In this document: piece after piece, positions 1 through 8,435 of the stretch
How the letters are laid out: each line of letters starts with the position of its first letter
How positions within the stretch are numbered: position 1 is the stretch's first letter
DNA from: Gibbsiella quercinecans
GTDB taxonomy: Bacteria > Pseudomonadota > Gammaproteobacteria > Enterobacterales > Enterobacteriaceae
Assembly: GCF_002291425.1 (NCBI RefSeq)
Contig: NZ_CP014136.1
Location: forward strand, 5,222,925 to 5,286,924
Direction: 5' to 3'
Length of the DNA stretch: 64,000 nt
Notes under the pieces: generated by a model
The model's input: only the letters and a program-made list of their open reading frames with translations
Told to the model about the DNA's origin: nothing
The model's database searches: none
Made by a program: the position numbers and the translations under genes

Positions 1-1
1 G

Positions 2-400
2 ATTATCCTGCAGCTTTCAGCCAATGCGCGTTCTGATTTGCGCCGGCTACCGCCCAATGTTCGGCTGGTCGACTGGATACCGATGGGCCTGTTTCTCAAC
101 GGCGCCGATGGGTTTATTCATCACGGCGGGGCGGGCAACACCCTCACGGCGCTGCACGCCGGCATTCCGCAAATCGTGTTCGGTGAGGGCGCCGATCGGC
201 CGGTCAACGCCAGGGCCGTGGTGGATCGCGGTTGCGGCATCATCCCCGGCAAAAACGGCTTATCGAGCGATCTGATCAATACATTCCTGAGTAATGCCTC
301 ACTGCGTACCGCATCAGCACAGGTGGCGGCCGAAATGGCGGCGCAGGCCAGCCCGGCGCAGGTCGCTGAACAACTTGTCGCCAAACTGAGGTACGGCTGA
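2..400 (+). CDS. iroB: IroB, salmochelin C-glucosyltransferase (3' part only)
   Basis: The gene is cut by the window start; the frame opens at base 2 and about 132 C-terminal residues are visible. They form the nucleotide-sugar-binding half of a GT1 (EryCIII-like) glycosyltransferase, with the HHGGAGNT donor-binding motif, then a LHAGIPQIVFGEGADRP stretch and the usual SPAQVAEQL tail. The segment closely resembles my memory of enterobacterial IroB, which C-glucosylates the catechol rings of enterobactin in the cytoplasm to give salmochelins. A fused ABC exporter gene (iroC) follows on the same strand, and iroE and a catecholate receptor gene lie just beyond, which supports IroB over a generic macrolide-type glycosyltransferase. 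The N-terminal acceptor domain cannot be checked here. Confidence 0.88.
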   Translation: MILQLSANARSDLRRLPPNVRLVDWIPMGLFLNGADGFIHHGGAGNTLTALHAGIPQIVFGEGADRPVNARAVVDRGCGIIPGKNGLSSDLINTFLSNASLRTASAQVAAEMAAQASPAQVAEQLVAKLRYG

Positions 401-531
401 TTAGCGCCAGCCTGCGGCGCTATTGCATTGCGTCAGTGATGGCGCTGTCTTCACGCGGAAAAGAACCCGGAGGCGGCCTACGCTGGCGCAGTTTTAATCG
501 GATTTATGCTCTGGCAGATAAAGGAGGCTTG

Positions 532-3500
532 ATGCCCACTGCTCATTCTTCAAAGGCCACTGATTCCTGGATTGTCCGTCTTGCCGGCGTGTGCTGGGAA
601 CGAAAGACGTTAAGCATCATTGTGATACTGGCTTCGGTATCGACGATTGTCCTCGCCGCGTTGGCGCCTTTATTTACTCGTCAGGCGGTTAACGATGCGC
701 TGGCCGGCAATCCGGCACGCTTGCCATGGCTCGCCGGTGGCTTGCTGGTGATTGCTCTGTTTGATTTCATCGGTAACTATGTGCGGCGCGGATATGCGGG
801 CGAGCTTTCGCTGTGGGTTCAGCACACGCTGCGCGGAAGAGCCTTCGACAGTATTCAGAACCTTGATGGCGCAGGGCAAGACGCCTTGCGTACCGGGCAG
901 GTCATTTCGCGCACCAATAGCGATTTGCAGCAGATGCACATTCTGTTGCAGATGTGCCCGGTGCCATTGGCCGTCCTCACTTATTATATTGCCGGCCTGG
1001 CGGTAATGCTGTGGATGTCGCCGGCAATGACGCTCATCGTGGTGGTGGTGCTGGCCGGCCTTGCTATTACGGCGCTGCGTGCGCGTCGTCGTGTTTTTGC
1101 CCAGACCGGCCAGGCCTCGGATCGGCTTGCCAACCTGACAGAACACATGCGTGAGGTGCTGACACAGATCTCCATCGTTAAATCCTGTGTGGCAGAGCTG
1201 CGCGAGATGCAATGGCTGGATCGCCAGTCGCGGCAGATAGTCCGCGTGCGCATTGGCGCGGCAATTTCCCAGGCGATGCCGGGCGCCACCATGCTGGCGC
1301 TTCCGGTGCTCGGCCAAATCGTGCTGCTGGGGTTCGGCGGGTGGTCGGTCATGGCGGGCCGAATCGATCTGGGAACGTTCGTGGCCTTTGCCAGCTTCCT
1401 CGCCATGTTAACCGGCCCGACCCGGGTATTTGCCTCGTTTCTGGTCATTGCCCAACGAACTCAGGCTTCGGTAGAGCGCGTTTTCTCTCTCATTGATACC
1501 CGGCCGCAAATGCAGGACGGCGATCAGGCCGTCGCCGGCAAGGTTGTCGGCCTGGAACTGGACGGTGTTGGATTCCACTACGGCAACGGCGTGGACGTAT
1601 TGCATGACGTGTCGTTTTCCATGCGTGCGGGAGAAACCGTCGCGATCGTTGGCGCTTCCGGTTCGGGTAAATCAACCCTGTTGATGCTGCTTGCGCGCTT
1701 CTACGATGCCACCGCCGGGCGGCTGTGGCTCAACACGGCGCAGGGCAGGCAGAGCATTGCCGATCTCAAGCTGGCCGCGCTGCGCCGGCAGGTCGGCGTG
1801 GTGTTTGAAGACACCTTTTTGTTTGCCGGCACCGTTGCCGAAAATATTGCCTATGGCCATCCGCAGGCCAGCGAAGATGACATCCGTCGCGCTGCCGATG
1901 CGGCCGGCGCCACGGGCTTTATTTCAGCGCTGCCAAAGGGGTTCAACACGCCGCTGGCCGAGCGTGCGGCAAACCTCTCCGGAGGGCAACGCCAGCGCCT
2001 GGCGCTTGCCCGCGCGTTGCTCACCGCGCCGGAGCTGTTGATCCTGGACGATACCACTTCGGCGGTGGATGCCGGTACGGAAGCGGAAATCAATACCGCG
2101 CTGGCACGCTATGCCGATGACGAGCACATGCTGCTGGTGATCGCACGGCGCCGTTCGACGTTGCAACTGGCCGATAAGATTGTGGTGCTGGAGGCGGGGC
2201 GCGTTGCGGATATCGGCACACAGGCGGAGCTTGAGCAACGTTGCCCGGCATTCCGTGCGCTGATGTCCGGCACGGGGGATTTTCTGGAACAACCGGCGGA
2301 TTCGGCCAACGTGCTCTGGCCTGAGCCGAGCGCCTCGCCGGTGGGCACTGAGCGCGATGAACCGCGCGCGGCCGGGGCCGGCCTGGGGTTCCGCGAGCGC
2401 ATGTGCCGCGTGCCCGAAAAGGCGGTGCGGTTGGCGCAGGCCGGCAAAGGGCGGCGGGTGGTATCGCTGTTGGCCCCTGTCGCGTGGCTGTTTGTGGCTG
2501 CCGCGATACTGATCGCCGTGGATTCAGCCGCGAGCGTCGGGGTGCTGGTGCTGCTGCAGCGCGGTATCGATAGCGGCGTCGCCATGGGCAATCTGACCGC
2601 CATCGCGGTTTGTGCCGCTTTTGCCCTGTTGTTGGTGATCGTCAGTTGGTGCTGCTACTCATTGCAGACCGTGGTTTCGGCGCGTGCGGCAGAAACCGTG
2701 CAGCACACCGTGCGGTTACGCAGCTTCGGCCATCTGTTGCGGCTGGGCCTGCCTTACCATGAACAATACGCCGATGCACGCCTCACCCGCATGACCGTTG
2801 ATGTCGACGCGCTGGCGCGCTTTCTGCAAAACGGCCTTGCCGGCGCTGCGACCAGTCTGGTCACCATGCTCGCCATTGCGGTCACGATGTTCTGGCTCGA
2901 TCCTGTGCTGGCTCTGGTGACGTTAGGCGCTGTGCCGGTGATCGCCGCGGCGACGCTGATTTACCGCCGTTTGAGTTCACCCGCGTATGCCAAGGCGCGG
3001 ATTGAGATCGGCAAGGTAAATAGCACCTTGCAAGAGAAAGTGTCTGGGCTGCGGGTGGTGCAATCGCATGGGCAGCAGGACGTGGAGGCCGCCAAACTGC
3101 GGACGCTGTCGGATCGCTTCCGCGCTACCCGCGTGCGTGCGCAAAAATACCTTGCTGTTTATTTTCCCTTCCTGACGTTTTGTACCGAAGCTTCTTACGC
3201 TGTCGTCCTGCTCGTGGGCGCATCCCGCGTTGCCGAAGGTGAGATGACCGCCGGCGTGTTGGCGGCATTCTTCCTGTTGCTGGGGCAGTTCTATGGGCCG
3301 GTGCAGCAATTGTCCGGCATTGTCGATGCTTACCAGCAAGCGACTGCCAGCACCAAGCATATTGACGAACTGTTGGCTACCGAGGGGGCGGAGGAGGTGC
3401 AGCCTGCGGATCCATCGGTGTACGTGCCGCTGAAGGGCGAACTGGCGCTGGAAAATGTCACCTTCCGCTATCCCGGTAGCCGTGAGCTGGCCCTGGATAC

Positions 3501-4227
3501 GTTAAGTCTGTCGATACCGCAAGGTTCGGTGGTGGCCGTGGTCGGGCCAAGCGGTGCCGGCAAGTCGACCTTGGTGAAACTGCTGGCGGGCCTTTATTCC
3601 CCGACTAGCGGTAAGATCCGCATTGGCGAATATGCGGTTGACGAGATGTTGCTTGCCGACTATCGCTCCCGTGTGGGACTGGTTGAGCAGGATGTGGCAT
3701 TGTTCAGTGGCGATATCGCCGGCAATATTCGCTATGCGCGCCCAGGGAGCAGCAATGAGGCGGTGGAAGACGCGGCGCGGCGGGCCGGGCTGTTGGCAAC
3801 GGTGCGCGCGCTATCGCAGGGGTTCCGCACCCCGGTGAATAACGGCGGGGCGGGCTTATCGGCAGGGCAGCGCCAGCTCATCGCTTTGGCGCGCGCGCAG
3901 CTTGCCAATGCCCATGTCCTGCTGCTTGACGAAGCCACGGCGCGCCTGGATCGTTCGGCCGAGGAGGCGCTGATGACGTCTTTGGCCGCAGGCGCCCGTA
4001 ACCATGGGCAAACGGCACTGGTGGTTGCTCATCGGCTCACCACCGCCTGCCGATGCGATCTGATCGCAGTGCTGGAAGGGGGCCGCATCGCTGAATACGG
4101 CACGCATGCGGCGCTGCTGGCGGCGGATGGCCTCTATGCGCGGCTGTGGCGTGATAGCGCCGGCGCCGCTACGGAAACCCGGGTGGAACAGATCTTTGAT
4201 GAGGGGGAAGAGGAGCTATTGTCCTGA
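532..4227 (+). CDS. iroC: IroC-type ABC exporter, two fused TMD-NBD halves
   Basis: This 1231-residue protein has the order TMD1-NBD1-TMD2-NBD2, the size and layout of IroC, the inner-membrane exporter of glucosylated enterobactin. I chose the ATG at 532 because a perfect AAGGAGG lies at 521-527; the open frame runs back to a GTG at 436 without a ribosome site. NBD1 has Walker A (374-382) and LSGGQ (482-486), but the catalytic Glu after Walker B is Asp507 and the H-loop His is Arg539. NBD2 has Walker A (1005-1013), Glu1134 and His1167, but its signature is LSAGQ (1109-1113). The two deviations fall on the same composite ATP site, so one site should be degenerate and one active. The gene starts 131 bp after iroB and is probably co-transcribed with it. 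Confidence 0.85.
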   Translation: MPTAHSSKATDSWIVRLAGVCWERKTLSIIVILASVSTIVLAALAPLFTRQAVNDALAGNPARLPWLAGGLLVIALFDFIGNYVRRGYAGELSLWVQHTLRGRAFDSIQNLDGAGQDALRTGQVISRTNSDLQQMHILLQMCPVPLAVLTYYIAGLAVMLWMSPAMTLIVVVVLAGLAITALRARRRVFAQTGQASDRLANLTEHMREVLTQISIVKSCVAELREMQWLDRQSRQIVRVRIGAAISQAMPGATMLALPVLGQIVLLGFGGWSVMAGRIDLGTFVAFASFLAMLTGPTRVFASFLVIAQRTQASVERVFSLIDTRPQMQDGDQAVAGKVVGLELDGVGFHYGNGVDVLHDVSFSMRAGETVAIVGASGSGKSTLLMLLARFYDATAGRLWLNTAQGRQSIADLKLAALRRQVGVVFEDTFLFAGTVAENIAYGHPQASEDDIRRAADAAGATGFISALPKGFNTPLAERAANLSGGQRQRLALARALLTAPELLILDDTTSAVDAGTEAEINTALARYADDEHMLLVIARRRSTLQLADKIVVLEAGRVADIGTQAELEQRCPAFRALMSGTGDFLEQPADSANVLWPEPSASPVGTERDEPRAAGAGLGFRERMCRVPEKAVRLAQAGKGRRVVSLLAPVAWLFVAAAILIAVDSAASVGVLVLLQRGIDSGVAMGNLTAIAVCAAFALLLVIVSWCCYSLQTVVSARAAETVQHTVRLRSFGHLLRLGLPYHEQYADARLTRMTVDVDALARFLQNGLAGAATSLVTMLAIAVTMFWLDPVLALVTLGAVPVIAAATLIYRRLSSPAYAKARIEIGKVNSTLQEKVSGLRVVQSHGQQDVEAAKLRTLSDRFRATRVRAQKYLAVYFPFLTFCTEASYAVVLLVGASRVAEGEMTAGVLAAFFLLLGQFYGPVQQLSGIVDAYQQATASTKHIDELLATEGAEEVQPADPSVYVPLKGELALENVTFRYPGSRELALDTLSLSIPQGSVVAVVGPSGAGKSTLVKLLAGLYSPTSGKIRIGEYAVDEMLLADYRSRVGLVEQDVALFSGDIAGNIRYARPGSSNEAVEDAARRAGLLATVRALSQGFRTPVNNGGAGLSAGQRQLIALARAQLANAHVLLLDEATARLDRSAEEALMTSLAAGARNHGQTALVVAHRLTTACRCDLIAVLEGGRIAEYGTHAALLAADGLYARLWRDSAGAATETRVEQIFDEGEEELLS

Positions 4228-4244
4228 CGATGACGAATGAAACC

Positions 4245-4280
4245 GGCGAGGGGGGGTTGCGGTGGCAACGCCCCCTCGCC
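4245..4280. terminator. Strong GC hairpin between iroC and iroE
   Basis: A stem of GGCGAGGGGG against CCCCCTCGCC with further pairing (TTGC/GCAA) inside lies between the convergent iroC and iroE genes. There is no long T run on either side, so it may be a weak or factor-assisted terminator for either strand. Confidence 0.5.
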
Positions 4281-4324
4281 GTTAGCGTTATTCAGCGGAG
4301 AAGACCAGCAGGACGGGCTGATGA

Positions 4325-5269
4325 TCACTGGCACTGTGCCGGCGCGTTGCCTGCGGCATTTTTTGCCATATCCAGCAACGCCTGCTCAAAACCAACGTTA
4401 AACATCTGGCCATGTGATAATTCGGGATACGGCCTGTATGTCACGGGCAGCCCCGCCTGCTGAAGGGATGACGCGGTGGCGCGCACTTTATTGAGCACAT
4501 CCGGAGGCGGCGCCTCTGGGTTTTTACCGGGAGCGCCGTTTCCTTCGCTTAAATACAGCGGTTTATCACAGAATTTTCGCTTATCTATCGCTGCTAACTG
4601 TTGCAGTAACCCCACATAATCACGGTTCAGCGACGGGCTGGCGGCGTAATAGCGGCTAAAAAACGCAGAGGATAAATACGCCTCCAGCACAAAAACCCCG
4701 CCCAAAGAATGCCCCCAGATACCGCGTTTACGCTGGTCGATATTCAGCCCTTTTTCTGCCTGCGGAGCCAGGGTCGTTTCCAGCAGATGGCGAAAGATAA
4801 GGCCGCCGCCGGCCATTCTGCCGCGCATATTTTGCCGATCGCCCGTGTTATTGTCTTTAACCGGCGGCGTGTAGTCATACGCTCTGGCGTGCAGATCGAA
4901 CGGCAGCGCCGTCTGATAGCCGATGACGACCAGAACAGGGGGGCTTTGTGCCGCCAGTTGTTTCAGCAATGCATCCGATAACCTGTCCATGACGGCGTTG
5001 CCGTCCAGCATATAAAGAACGGGAAATCCGGTGGCTGGTGGCGGGCTATTGGGTACCCCCGTCCACACGTTGTAATGCCGTTTGCCGTCGGCGGAATCGA
5101 ACCTGCTGACAGAGAAATGATAAAAAGAAGAGCCTCTATCCGCGATATTCGGGCCCAAAGGCGTCATATCCGGCCTGGAATAACTTGCTCCTGCGTACAG
5201 GCAGGTGAATAACGCGGCCAGGCATAGCGCGCTACGCCTGTTTTTGCTGCAAGATAATCGGTGATTCAT
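4325..5269 (-). CDS. iroE: IroE, periplasmic siderophore (trilactone) esterase
   Basis: This 314-residue alpha/beta hydrolase resembles IroE, which linearises enterobactin and salmochelin trilactones in the periplasm. The GHSLGG nucleophile elbow puts the catalytic Ser at 188, and the His of the SHGQMFN segment is at 286, one residue off the known Ser/His dyad of E. coli IroE. The first 30 or so residues are a signal peptide (RRSALCLAALFTCLYAGAS). I start at the second ATG (5269), which has GAAGAG a few bases upstream; an in-frame ATG at 5284 would add MKRIP and spoil the leader only slightly. It lies downstream of the receptor gene on the same strand, separated by a terminator-like hairpin. 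Cytoplasmic IroD, normally between iroC and iroE, is absent. Confidence 0.85.
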   Translation of the reverse strand: MNHRLSCSKNRRSALCLAALFTCLYAGASYSRPDMTPLGPNIADRGSSFYHFSVSRFDSADGKRHYNVWTGVPNSPPPATGFPVLYMLDGNAVMDRLSDALLKQLAAQSPPVLVVIGYQTALPFDLHARAYDYTPPVKDNNTGDRQNMRGRMAGGGLIFRHLLETTLAPQAEKGLNIDQRKRGIWGHSLGGVFVLEAYLSSAFFSRYYAASPSLNRDYVGLLQQLAAIDKRKFCDKPLYLSEGNGAPGKNPEAPPPDVLNKVRATASSLQQAGLPVTYRPYPELSHGQMFNVGFEQALLDMAKNAAGNAPAQCQ

Positions 5270-5307
5270 GGGTATTCTCTTCATCTGCCCGCTGATAAAA
5301 ACGATTT

Positions 5308-5336
5308 CAGGCTGCGGAAAGGATCATCGCAGCCTG
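5308..5336 (-). terminator. Intrinsic terminator or attenuator between fepA and iroE
   Basis: On the minus strand a 9-bp perfect stem (CAGGCTGCG/CGCAGCCTG) with an 11-base loop is followed by AAATCGTTTTT. It sits 12 bases after the receptor gene's stop codon and upstream of iroE, so it would reduce or gate read-through into iroE. Confidence 0.6.
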
Positions 5337-5348
5337 AAAAACGTTTTA

Positions 5349-7649
5349 TCAGAAATGCATGCCCACCTGCATATAGTAAGTCCGGCCTGATTCGTTATAA
5401 GTATTAGCGCCTGCGCCCCACAAGTACGCACCCGTTGTGGCGTTTCCGGTACTCTGTGCGTTGCCCTCGCGGAAGTGGCGTTTATCGAACAGGTTATCGA
5501 TACCGGCGGTGACATCCATGTATTTATTCACGTTATAGGTCGCACTCATGCCGAACAGGGCGTAAGGCGACACTTGCCGGGTTTCGCTGCCTGATGTGGC
5601 TTCGCCCTTATAATTCAGTTTCTTCGGTTTCTGACGGTCATACCATGTCATGGTTCCCTGAACTGACAGGTCGTTGGTGGCCTGCCAGTCAACGATAGAG
5701 TTAATGGTAAATTTGGGAATAATCGACAGGTAATCGCCGGTGGTTTTGTTTTTATTTTCGATGTTATAAGTGAAGTTATTTTTCATCGTCACTGATTCAG
5801 CAATCGGGAAGTTTAAGGTACCTTCCAGCCCCTGAACCACCGCTTTAGGCACGTTTTCCCACTTGTAAATATCCGATGTGCCGTTGGCGTATTCCGCCGC
5901 GTAGCCTGCTTCGACTTTATCGTGGTAGTCGTTGCGATACCAGGTCAGGCCGGCCTGAATGTCATCATGATGATATTCGATACCGATCTCTTTATTGACG
6001 CTGGTTTCGGCTTTTAAGTCGCTGTTCCCCTGCAGGTAGCAACTGCCGGCGCTGGCATAGCAACCCTGCCCGCTGCTGTATAGAAGATAGTTGGGGTTGG
6101 TCTGGTACAGGTTCGGGGCTTTCCAGGCCCGGGCGATACCGAGTTTCAGCGTAAAATCATTGCCCAACTCCTGCGAGAGATTCAACGCTGGGCTGAAGTT
6201 GCTGCCGGTAATATCCTGATAGTTGAAACGTAACCCGGGCGTCAGACGGGTTGAATCCGTCAGATCAATATTGTCCTCCATGTAAACGCCGTAAATATCG
6301 GCTGAACTGTATTTATCACGTCCGGAGCTGGAAATGCCGGTAACGCTACCGCCAGCCGTGGTGGTTTCGGTATTTGAAGCCGGATCTTTCATGGCCTGAT
6401 GATTCATTTCCGCGCCGAAGGTCACGGTCTGGCTGACCCACAGATCAAGCGGAATATTGATCTCTGAATGGAGGTTAGTGTCATATAGCGTAATGGTGGA
6501 AAAACCTTCATTAGAAGGGCTGAATATGCCCGCGATCCCCCCGGACAGGCCTTCATTGAGCCGGGTATTGCGTGTTTTTTCAAACTGAACGTAGTTATTC
6601 GTGGTCACGCCGTTGTCCCAGGCGCCGGTATATTTCAGGCTGAGCGTTTGACGATAGATGATATTGGTTTCTTTACCGTAGTATTCCTTCACCAATGTAT
6701 TGGTATTGGTGTTTTGTGTGTCGCCGGCATACAGGTTGCCCTGGCGGCTATAGCCCATATCAAGTTCGAGTGCCTGCTGTGGCATAAATTCCCAGCGTAG
6801 GGCTGAATGGATATCTTTATTAATGAAACCTTCCCGTCCCGACGGATAGGTGCCGGCATAAGTGCCAGTGCGTGGCGTCGTGTGGCTTTCGTTGATGTCC
6901 TGCGCATCCGCCTGGGTTTTATTCCAGTTACCGTAAAGGCGCAGAGTGAGATTATCCGTCAGGGTGCCGTGTAAACTGGCGTTAAAGCGCCGTGTAGCCC
7001 CTTCAGATTTGTGTTCAGGCACGTTGTAATAGCTATTGAAACTGCCGTGCCATTCTTTGGTTGCCGGTTTGGTAATGATATTGACCACGCCGCCCATGGC
7101 GCCATTGCCATATAGCGCAGCGGCTGGGCCGCGGATAACTTCGATACGGTCTATCATTTCAGGCGGCACCCAGTTGGTATCGCCACGGGTATCGCGTTCG
7201 TCACTCCAGCCATAGCGCACCGAGTTGCGGCTGCTAACCGGCATACCGTCAACCAGAATAAGGGTGTTTTCCGGCCCCATGCCGCGAATATCGATTTGGC
7301 GATTATTACCGCGCTGGCCGCTGTTGGAATTGCCGGTAAGGTTCACGCCGGGCATGGTACGGATAATTTCAGCAACATCACGCTGGATGGGGTGTTTTTT
7401 GATTGCTTCACTATCAATGATTGACACCCCCGGCGCCTGTAGCGTTTGCTCTCTGGCGGTCACCACCATGGTATTTTCGCTGCTGCTTTTTTCATCGGTA
7501 TTAATGGCGTTTTTCTTGTGATTGGTGTTGCTGGCCGGGCCTTGTTTCTGCGCTGGTTCGGTATTTGTTTCGTCTGCCCATGTCGGCGCGATCCCCAGGC
7601 TGCAAGCAATGAACGAAGCCAGCAGCGAATATTTATACGCAATTTTCAT
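5349..7649 (-). CDS. fepA: FepA-type TonB-dependent catecholate siderophore receptor
   Basis: This 766-residue outer-membrane receptor imports ferric enterobactin-type siderophores. It shows a signal peptide (YSLLASFIACSLGIAPTWA), a TonB-box-like ENTMVVTA near residue 60, a plug domain with GNNRQIDIRGMGPENTLIL and RGDTNWVPPEMI, and a 22-strand barrel ending in the aromatic GMHF. The barrel sequence (SRQGNLYAGDTQN, APNLYQTNPNYLLYS, CYASAGSCYLQG, NNFTYNIENKNKTTGD) agrees better with my memory of FepA than of IroN, although it sits where iroN sits in iro loci. I start at the ATG at 7649; the frame extends upstream without a good leader. Base composition here is visibly more AT-rich than in iroBC, which hints at a different history. 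Fur control is likely (see 7701-7741). Confidence 0.85.
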   Translation of the reverse strand: MKIAYKYSLLASFIACSLGIAPTWADETNTEPAQKQGPASNTNHKKNAINTDEKSSSENTMVVTAREQTLQAPGVSIIDSEAIKKHPIQRDVAEIIRTMPGVNLTGNSNSGQRGNNRQIDIRGMGPENTLILVDGMPVSSRNSVRYGWSDERDTRGDTNWVPPEMIDRIEVIRGPAAALYGNGAMGGVVNIITKPATKEWHGSFNSYYNVPEHKSEGATRRFNASLHGTLTDNLTLRLYGNWNKTQADAQDINESHTTPRTGTYAGTYPSGREGFINKDIHSALRWEFMPQQALELDMGYSRQGNLYAGDTQNTNTNTLVKEYYGKETNIIYRQTLSLKYTGAWDNGVTTNNYVQFEKTRNTRLNEGLSGGIAGIFSPSNEGFSTITLYDTNLHSEINIPLDLWVSQTVTFGAEMNHQAMKDPASNTETTTAGGSVTGISSSGRDKYSSADIYGVYMEDNIDLTDSTRLTPGLRFNYQDITGSNFSPALNLSQELGNDFTLKLGIARAWKAPNLYQTNPNYLLYSSGQGCYASAGSCYLQGNSDLKAETSVNKEIGIEYHHDDIQAGLTWYRNDYHDKVEAGYAAEYANGTSDIYKWENVPKAVVQGLEGTLNFPIAESVTMKNNFTYNIENKNKTTGDYLSIIPKFTINSIVDWQATNDLSVQGTMTWYDRQKPKKLNYKGEATSGSETRQVSPYALFGMSATYNVNKYMDVTAGIDNLFDKRHFREGNAQSTGNATTGAYLWGAGANTYNESGRTYYMQVGMHF

Positions 7650-7700
7650 GATGGTATTAATTACCTGCCTGTTAAATGTGATAATGAAAAACTTAACTAT

Positions 7701-7741
7701 AATGAGAGTGATTCCCAATTACAATTGAGATTGTTCTTATC
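7701..7741 (-). promoter_or_regulatory. Candidate Fur operator region of fepA
   Basis: About 50 to 90 bases before the fepA start are two degenerate matches to the Fur consensus (GATAATGATAATCATTATC). The better one, at 7722-7741, reads GATAAGAACAATCTCAATT on the minus strand and agrees at 12 of 19 positions. The other, at 7701-7719, shows AATGAGAGTGATT. Both lie in an AT-rich promoter-like stretch. This is pattern matching only. Confidence 0.4.
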
Positions 7742-8046
7742 GGCAGGATAAACGGCGCCGCCGTAGGTGGCTTGGCCGTCACTGATTATACGGTGCTGGA
7801 AGCGCAATATATTGGGGGGCGGGGCGTCAGGGTCGTCTTTTTTCTCTCGCCTTGAGCATGAACATAAAATGCTGCGCAATTTATGTGGTGAAATTCCCGT
7901 GGTTAATTTTGCAGAGTATTGATGAAGTCACTGTGGAATTAAATCGGTTGTATAGGGGGAATTAGCTAAACTGCATGGCGAAGGGCAGAGCATTTTATTG
8001 TTATTTTGATAATCGAGAGTATGAAGAGAAAACTACGGAAGAGAAA
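7742..8046. other. Intergenic stretch between fepA and the tRNA genes
   Basis: No convincing coding frame, RNA gene or strong hairpin was found here. It is the junction between the iro block and the core tRNA-Val genes, so it would be the place to look for remnants of an integration event; I see no integrase or clear tRNA 3'-end repeat. Confidence 0.5.
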
Positions 8047-8123
8047 TGGTGCGTCCGAGTGGACTCGAACCACCGACCCCCACCATGTCAAGGTGGTGCT
8101 CTAACCAACTGAGCTACGGACGC
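8047..8123 (-). tRNA. valW: tRNA-Val (anticodon GAC), second copy in the transcript
   Basis: The 77 bases fold as a standard tRNA with an encoded CCA end. The acceptor stem is GCGTCCG/CGGACGC, the D arm contains AGCTCAGTTGG, the anticodon loop is CTTGACA (anticodon GAC, valine), and the T arm contains GGTTCGAGTCC. It appears to match the E. coli valV/valW type, which lies near mdtK as here. An identical-looking copy lies 39 bases upstream on the same strand. Confidence 0.96.
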
Positions 8124-8162
8124 ACTGTACGCAAATTTTCGTCACCGTGGTGAACAGAACGT

Positions 8163-8239
8163 TGGTGCGTCCGAGTGGACTCGAACCACCGACCCCCACC
8201 ATGTCAAGGTGGTGCTCTAACCAACTGAGCTACGGACGC
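8163..8239 (-). tRNA. valV: tRNA-Val (anticodon GAC), first copy in the transcript
   Basis: This 77-base copy has the same sequence as the one at 8047-8123, including the encoded CCA. It is the promoter-proximal member of a two-tRNA transcription unit; a good sigma70 promoter lies at 8278-8306. Confidence 0.96.
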
Positions 8240-8277
8240 ATCTTTTTTCTGCCTGTCATGGCTGACAGCGGGGACGA

Positions 8278-8306
8278 ATATTAACGAGCTACCCGCACGC
8301 TGGCAA
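8278..8306 (-). promoter_or_regulatory. Sigma70 promoter of the valVW tRNA unit
   Basis: On the minus strand there is a -35 TTGCCA (8301-8306), a 17-base spacer and a -10 TAATAT (8278-8283), followed by a GC-rich discriminator (TCGTCCCCGC). A GC-rich discriminator is typical of stringently controlled tRNA promoters. Confidence 0.7.
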
Positions 8307-8435
8307 GGGGAAAAATGCAATTTTATCCGCTTATTCATCCGATTGCTGCACGAGTGTGCAGCATGCCGCTTTTTTCTGCATTTGGCGCTGAAATTAACGG
8401 CGGGCAGGGAGGGTGCTGCCCGCACGGGAAAACCT

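Noticed and set aside
436-531. GTG at 436 as the start of the iroC-type gene
   Set aside because: It has no ribosome site, and the added 32 residues are polar and not typical; the ATG at 532 has a perfect AAGGAGG.
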